From Clostridium sp. UBA1056 (lineage in GTDB: Bacteria; Bacillota; Clostridia; Clostridiales; Clostridiaceae): a stretch of 8,432 nucleotides of DNA. A program made the position numbers and the translations under genes. This document shows, piece by piece, positions 6,882 through 8,432 of this stretch (position 1 is its first letter; every line of letters starts with the position of its first letter). The notes under the pieces are model-generated. The model did no database searches. It had not been told where the DNA came from and saw only the letters and a program-made list of their open reading frames with translations. The stretch is from contig DCDL01000061.1 in assembly GCA_002316385.1 (NCBI GenBank), forward strand, positions 99,564-107,995. The letters run 5' to 3'.

Positions 6882-6916
6882 ATTATAGTATAACACGAGA
6901 ACTTACCATCAATTAA
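6882..6916 (-). promoter_or_regulatory. candidate promoter for the CDF gene
   Basis: On the minus strand TATACT (complement of 6887-6892) overlaps TATAAT (complement of 6882-6887). TTAATT (complement of 6911-6916) lies 18 bases upstream of TATACT, and TTGATG (complement of 6907-6912) lies 19 bases upstream of TATAAT. The -10 is convincing and the -35 is not settled. A 9-base repeat brackets this site (6858-6866 and 6905-6913). Confidence 0.4.
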
Positions 6917-6954
6917 GAGAAATTATAAAATTCATAGGAAATGTAGTAAAAGTT

Positions 6955-6963
6955 TGGTATACT
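6955..6963 (+). promoter_or_regulatory. extended -10 promoter for the M18 aminopeptidase gene
   Basis: TGG followed by TATACT (6958-6963) makes an extended -10 element. No good -35 is found at 16-18 bases upstream, which extended -10 promoters tolerate. It lies 35 bases before the start codon; the strong Shine-Dalgarno AAAGGAGG (6982-6989) is in between. Confidence 0.45.
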
Positions 6964-6998
6964 ATTGTTAGTATTTCATTTAAAGGAGGGGATTAATT

Positions 6999-8300
6999 AT
7001 GTCAAAAGAATTGAATTTTGCAAAAGAACTTATAGACTTTTTGTATGATAGTCCTACTGCGTTTCATGCGGTAAAAAATATTAAAGATTCTCTTGAAAAT
7101 AGTAATTTTAAAGAATTAAAAGAAGAGGATAAATGGAACTTGGAGAAGGGCGGAAAGTATTACACTACAAAAAATGGTTCTGCACTAATAGCTTTTACTG
7201 TAGGAGAAGGGGAAATTGAGGAGCAGGGTTTTAAAATTATAGGTGCTCATACAGATTCGCCTACATTTAGAGTGAAACCTAATAGTGAAATTATATCAGA
7301 AAATAATTATATGAAGTTAAATACTGAAATTTATGGTGGATTAATAAGGAGCACATGGATGGATAGACCACTATCTTTAGCAGGTAGAGTTGCTTTAAAA
7401 GGTGAAAGCTTACTTAATCCAGAATTAAGATTAGTTAATATAAATAAACCAATATTGATAATACCTAGTTTAGCAATTCATATGAATAGGGAGGCAAATT
7501 CTGGTGGAGAACTAAATCCACAAAAAGATACACTTCCACTACTTGCAATGGTAACCGAAGAATTAGAAAAGGATAATGCTTTATTAAACATATTAGCAGA
7601 GGAATTAAAAATAAATAGAGAAGATATTATAGACTTTGATTTATTCCTATATGAATTTGAAAAGGGATGTATTGTAGGTTTAAAAGATGAATTTATATCT
7701 TCAAGTAGATTAGATGATCTTCAAATGGTTCATGCTGGAATTGAAGCACTTAAAGAAGCACCAATAACTCAAGGTATAAATGTAATGGCATGCTTTGATA
7801 ATGAAGAGGTTGGAAGTGCTACAAAACAGGGAGCAGATTCAGATATGTTAGCTAACATACTAGAAAGAATAGTTGTTTGCCTTGGGAAAGGAAGAGAAGA
7901 CTTCTTTAGAGCACTTAGTAAATCATTTATTATATCAGCAGATAATGCTCATGCAGTTCATCCTAATAGACCAGAAAAGGCAGATCCAACTAATAGACCA
8001 ATTGTGAATAAGGGTCCTGTTATAAAGATAAATGCAAATTGTGCATATACTAGTGATTCTGATTCTTCAGCCGTATATGAGTCTATTTGTAAAAAAGCAG
8101 AAGTACCAGTACAAAAGTTTGTCAACCGCTCAGATTCAAGAGGAGGTTCAACCATAGGACCAATATCTTCAACACACTTAAATATACGCTCTGTAGATAT
8201 TGGAAATCCAACTCTTGCTATGCACTCTGTAAGAGAATTTGCTGGAGTTAAGGATCATACCTATGTAACAAAATCATTTGAAGAATTTTATAGAATATAA
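6999..8300 (+). CDS. M18 family aspartyl aminopeptidase
   Basis: A cytosolic metallopeptidase that removes N-terminal acidic (Asp/Glu) residues from peptides, normally as a large tetrahedral dodecamer. The 433 residues match the family length. Dizinc-site residues are all present: H84 (GAHTDSP, 82-88), bridging D239 (SRLDDLQ), general base and ligand E269/E270 (DNEEVGS, 267-273), D315 (SADNAHAVHPN) and H409 (AMHSVREF). The PDZ-like M18 insertion domain lies at about 95-220, containing IHMNREAN (160-167). Other signatures include RGGSTIGPI (381-389) near the C-terminus. The ATG is preceded by AAAGGAGGGG, a near-perfect ribosome-binding site, suggesting high expression. It is transcribed divergently from the CDF gene across a 153-base gap and ends in its own terminator. 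No signal peptide is seen. It is monocistronic in this window, and its side-chain preference is inferred from the family. Confidence 0.93.
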   Translation: MSKELNFAKELIDFLYDSPTAFHAVKNIKDSLENSNFKELKEEDKWNLEKGGKYYTTKNGSALIAFTVGEGEIEEQGFKIIGAHTDSPTFRVKPNSEIISENNYMKLNTEIYGGLIRSTWMDRPLSLAGRVALKGESLLNPELRLVNINKPILIIPSLAIHMNREANSGGELNPQKDTLPLLAMVTEELEKDNALLNILAEELKINREDIIDFDLFLYEFEKGCIVGLKDEFISSSRLDDLQMVHAGIEALKEAPITQGINVMACFDNEEVGSATKQGADSDMLANILERIVVCLGKGREDFFRALSKSFIISADNAHAVHPNRPEKADPTNRPIVNKGPVIKINANCAYTSDSDSSAVYESICKKAEVPVQKFVNRSDSRGGSTIGPISSTHLNIRSVDIGNPTLAMHSVREFAGVKDHTYVTKSFEEFYRI

Positions 8301-8309
8301 ATTTTATAA

Positions 8310-8363
8310 AATATAGGTCTAATTACTCCTTCTAACATATATGTGGGAAGGAGTTTCTATATT
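8310..8363 (+). terminator. intrinsic terminator after the M18 aminopeptidase gene
   Basis: ACTCCTTC (8325-8332) pairs with GAAGGAGT (8347-8354). The loop contains the self-complementary ACATATATGT (8335-8344). An outer AATATAG/CTATATT pair (8310-8316 with 8357-8363) can extend the structure. The following T-tract is weak (TTTCTATATT). Confidence 0.6.
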
Positions 8364-8432
8364 AGGCATCTGAAAGCAAATAACAAGTCAAAGATGGGAA
8401 GTATATTTTGAGTTAGACAAGGAAACAGGTTC
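8364..8432. other. unassigned right edge
   Basis: No start codon with a ribosome-binding site, no RNA gene and no hairpin are seen in these 69 bases. The GC content is a little higher than in the spacers, and the sequence runs off the window, so it may be the edge of a feature outside it. Confidence 0.4.

Noticed and set aside
1..8432. CRISPR array, tRNA, rRNA or prophage genes
   Set aside because: No spaced direct repeats, cloverleaf folds, rRNA-like sequence or phage proteins were seen on either strand.

Overview
The window looks like chromosomal DNA from a low-GC Firmicute, most likely Clostridium or a close relative. It is strongly AT-rich, codons mostly end in A or T, ribosome-binding sites are strong AGGAGG types, intergenic spacers are short, and the proteins resemble clostridial families. 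The genus is inferred from style and protein resemblance; there is no rRNA or marker gene in view.

Positions 1-1113 hold no intact gene. They contain a GC-richer hairpin (37-68), a decayed membrane-protein remnant (about 203-433), and a decayed PqqD-family gene (about 498-870) with one frameshift and three in-frame stops, two of them TAG at apparent tryptophan positions. A good sigma-A-type promoter (947-974) follows, with a 5' leader that can fold into a terminator-like hairpin ahead of the first intact gene.

Positions 1114-4445 carry two + strand genes: a dipeptide epimerase of the enolase superfamily, and HelD, a UvrD-like ATPase that recycles RNA polymerase. A long perfect hairpin (4441-4482) closes helD and serves as a shared terminator with the convergent minus-strand genes.

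Positions 4504-6845 carry two minus-strand genes. The upstream one is a cation diffusion facilitator (CDF) transporter with a probable TTG start, a manganese-type metal-site pattern and an apparently duplicated C-terminal domain. The downstream one is a tandem P-loop NTPase of unknown function. A divergent promoter region (6846-6998) separates the transporter from a + strand M18 aspartyl aminopeptidase (6999-8300), which ends in a hairpin terminator. The last 70 bases show nothing that can be called.

These are mostly housekeeping or accessory metabolic genes, and I see no clear new multi-gene system. The epimerase and the M18 peptidase could both act on small acidic peptides, but they are far apart and only loosely linked. 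The items most worth a second look are the two-P-loop protein, the epimerase's substrate loop, the CDF domain duplication, and the leader and decayed genes at the left edge.
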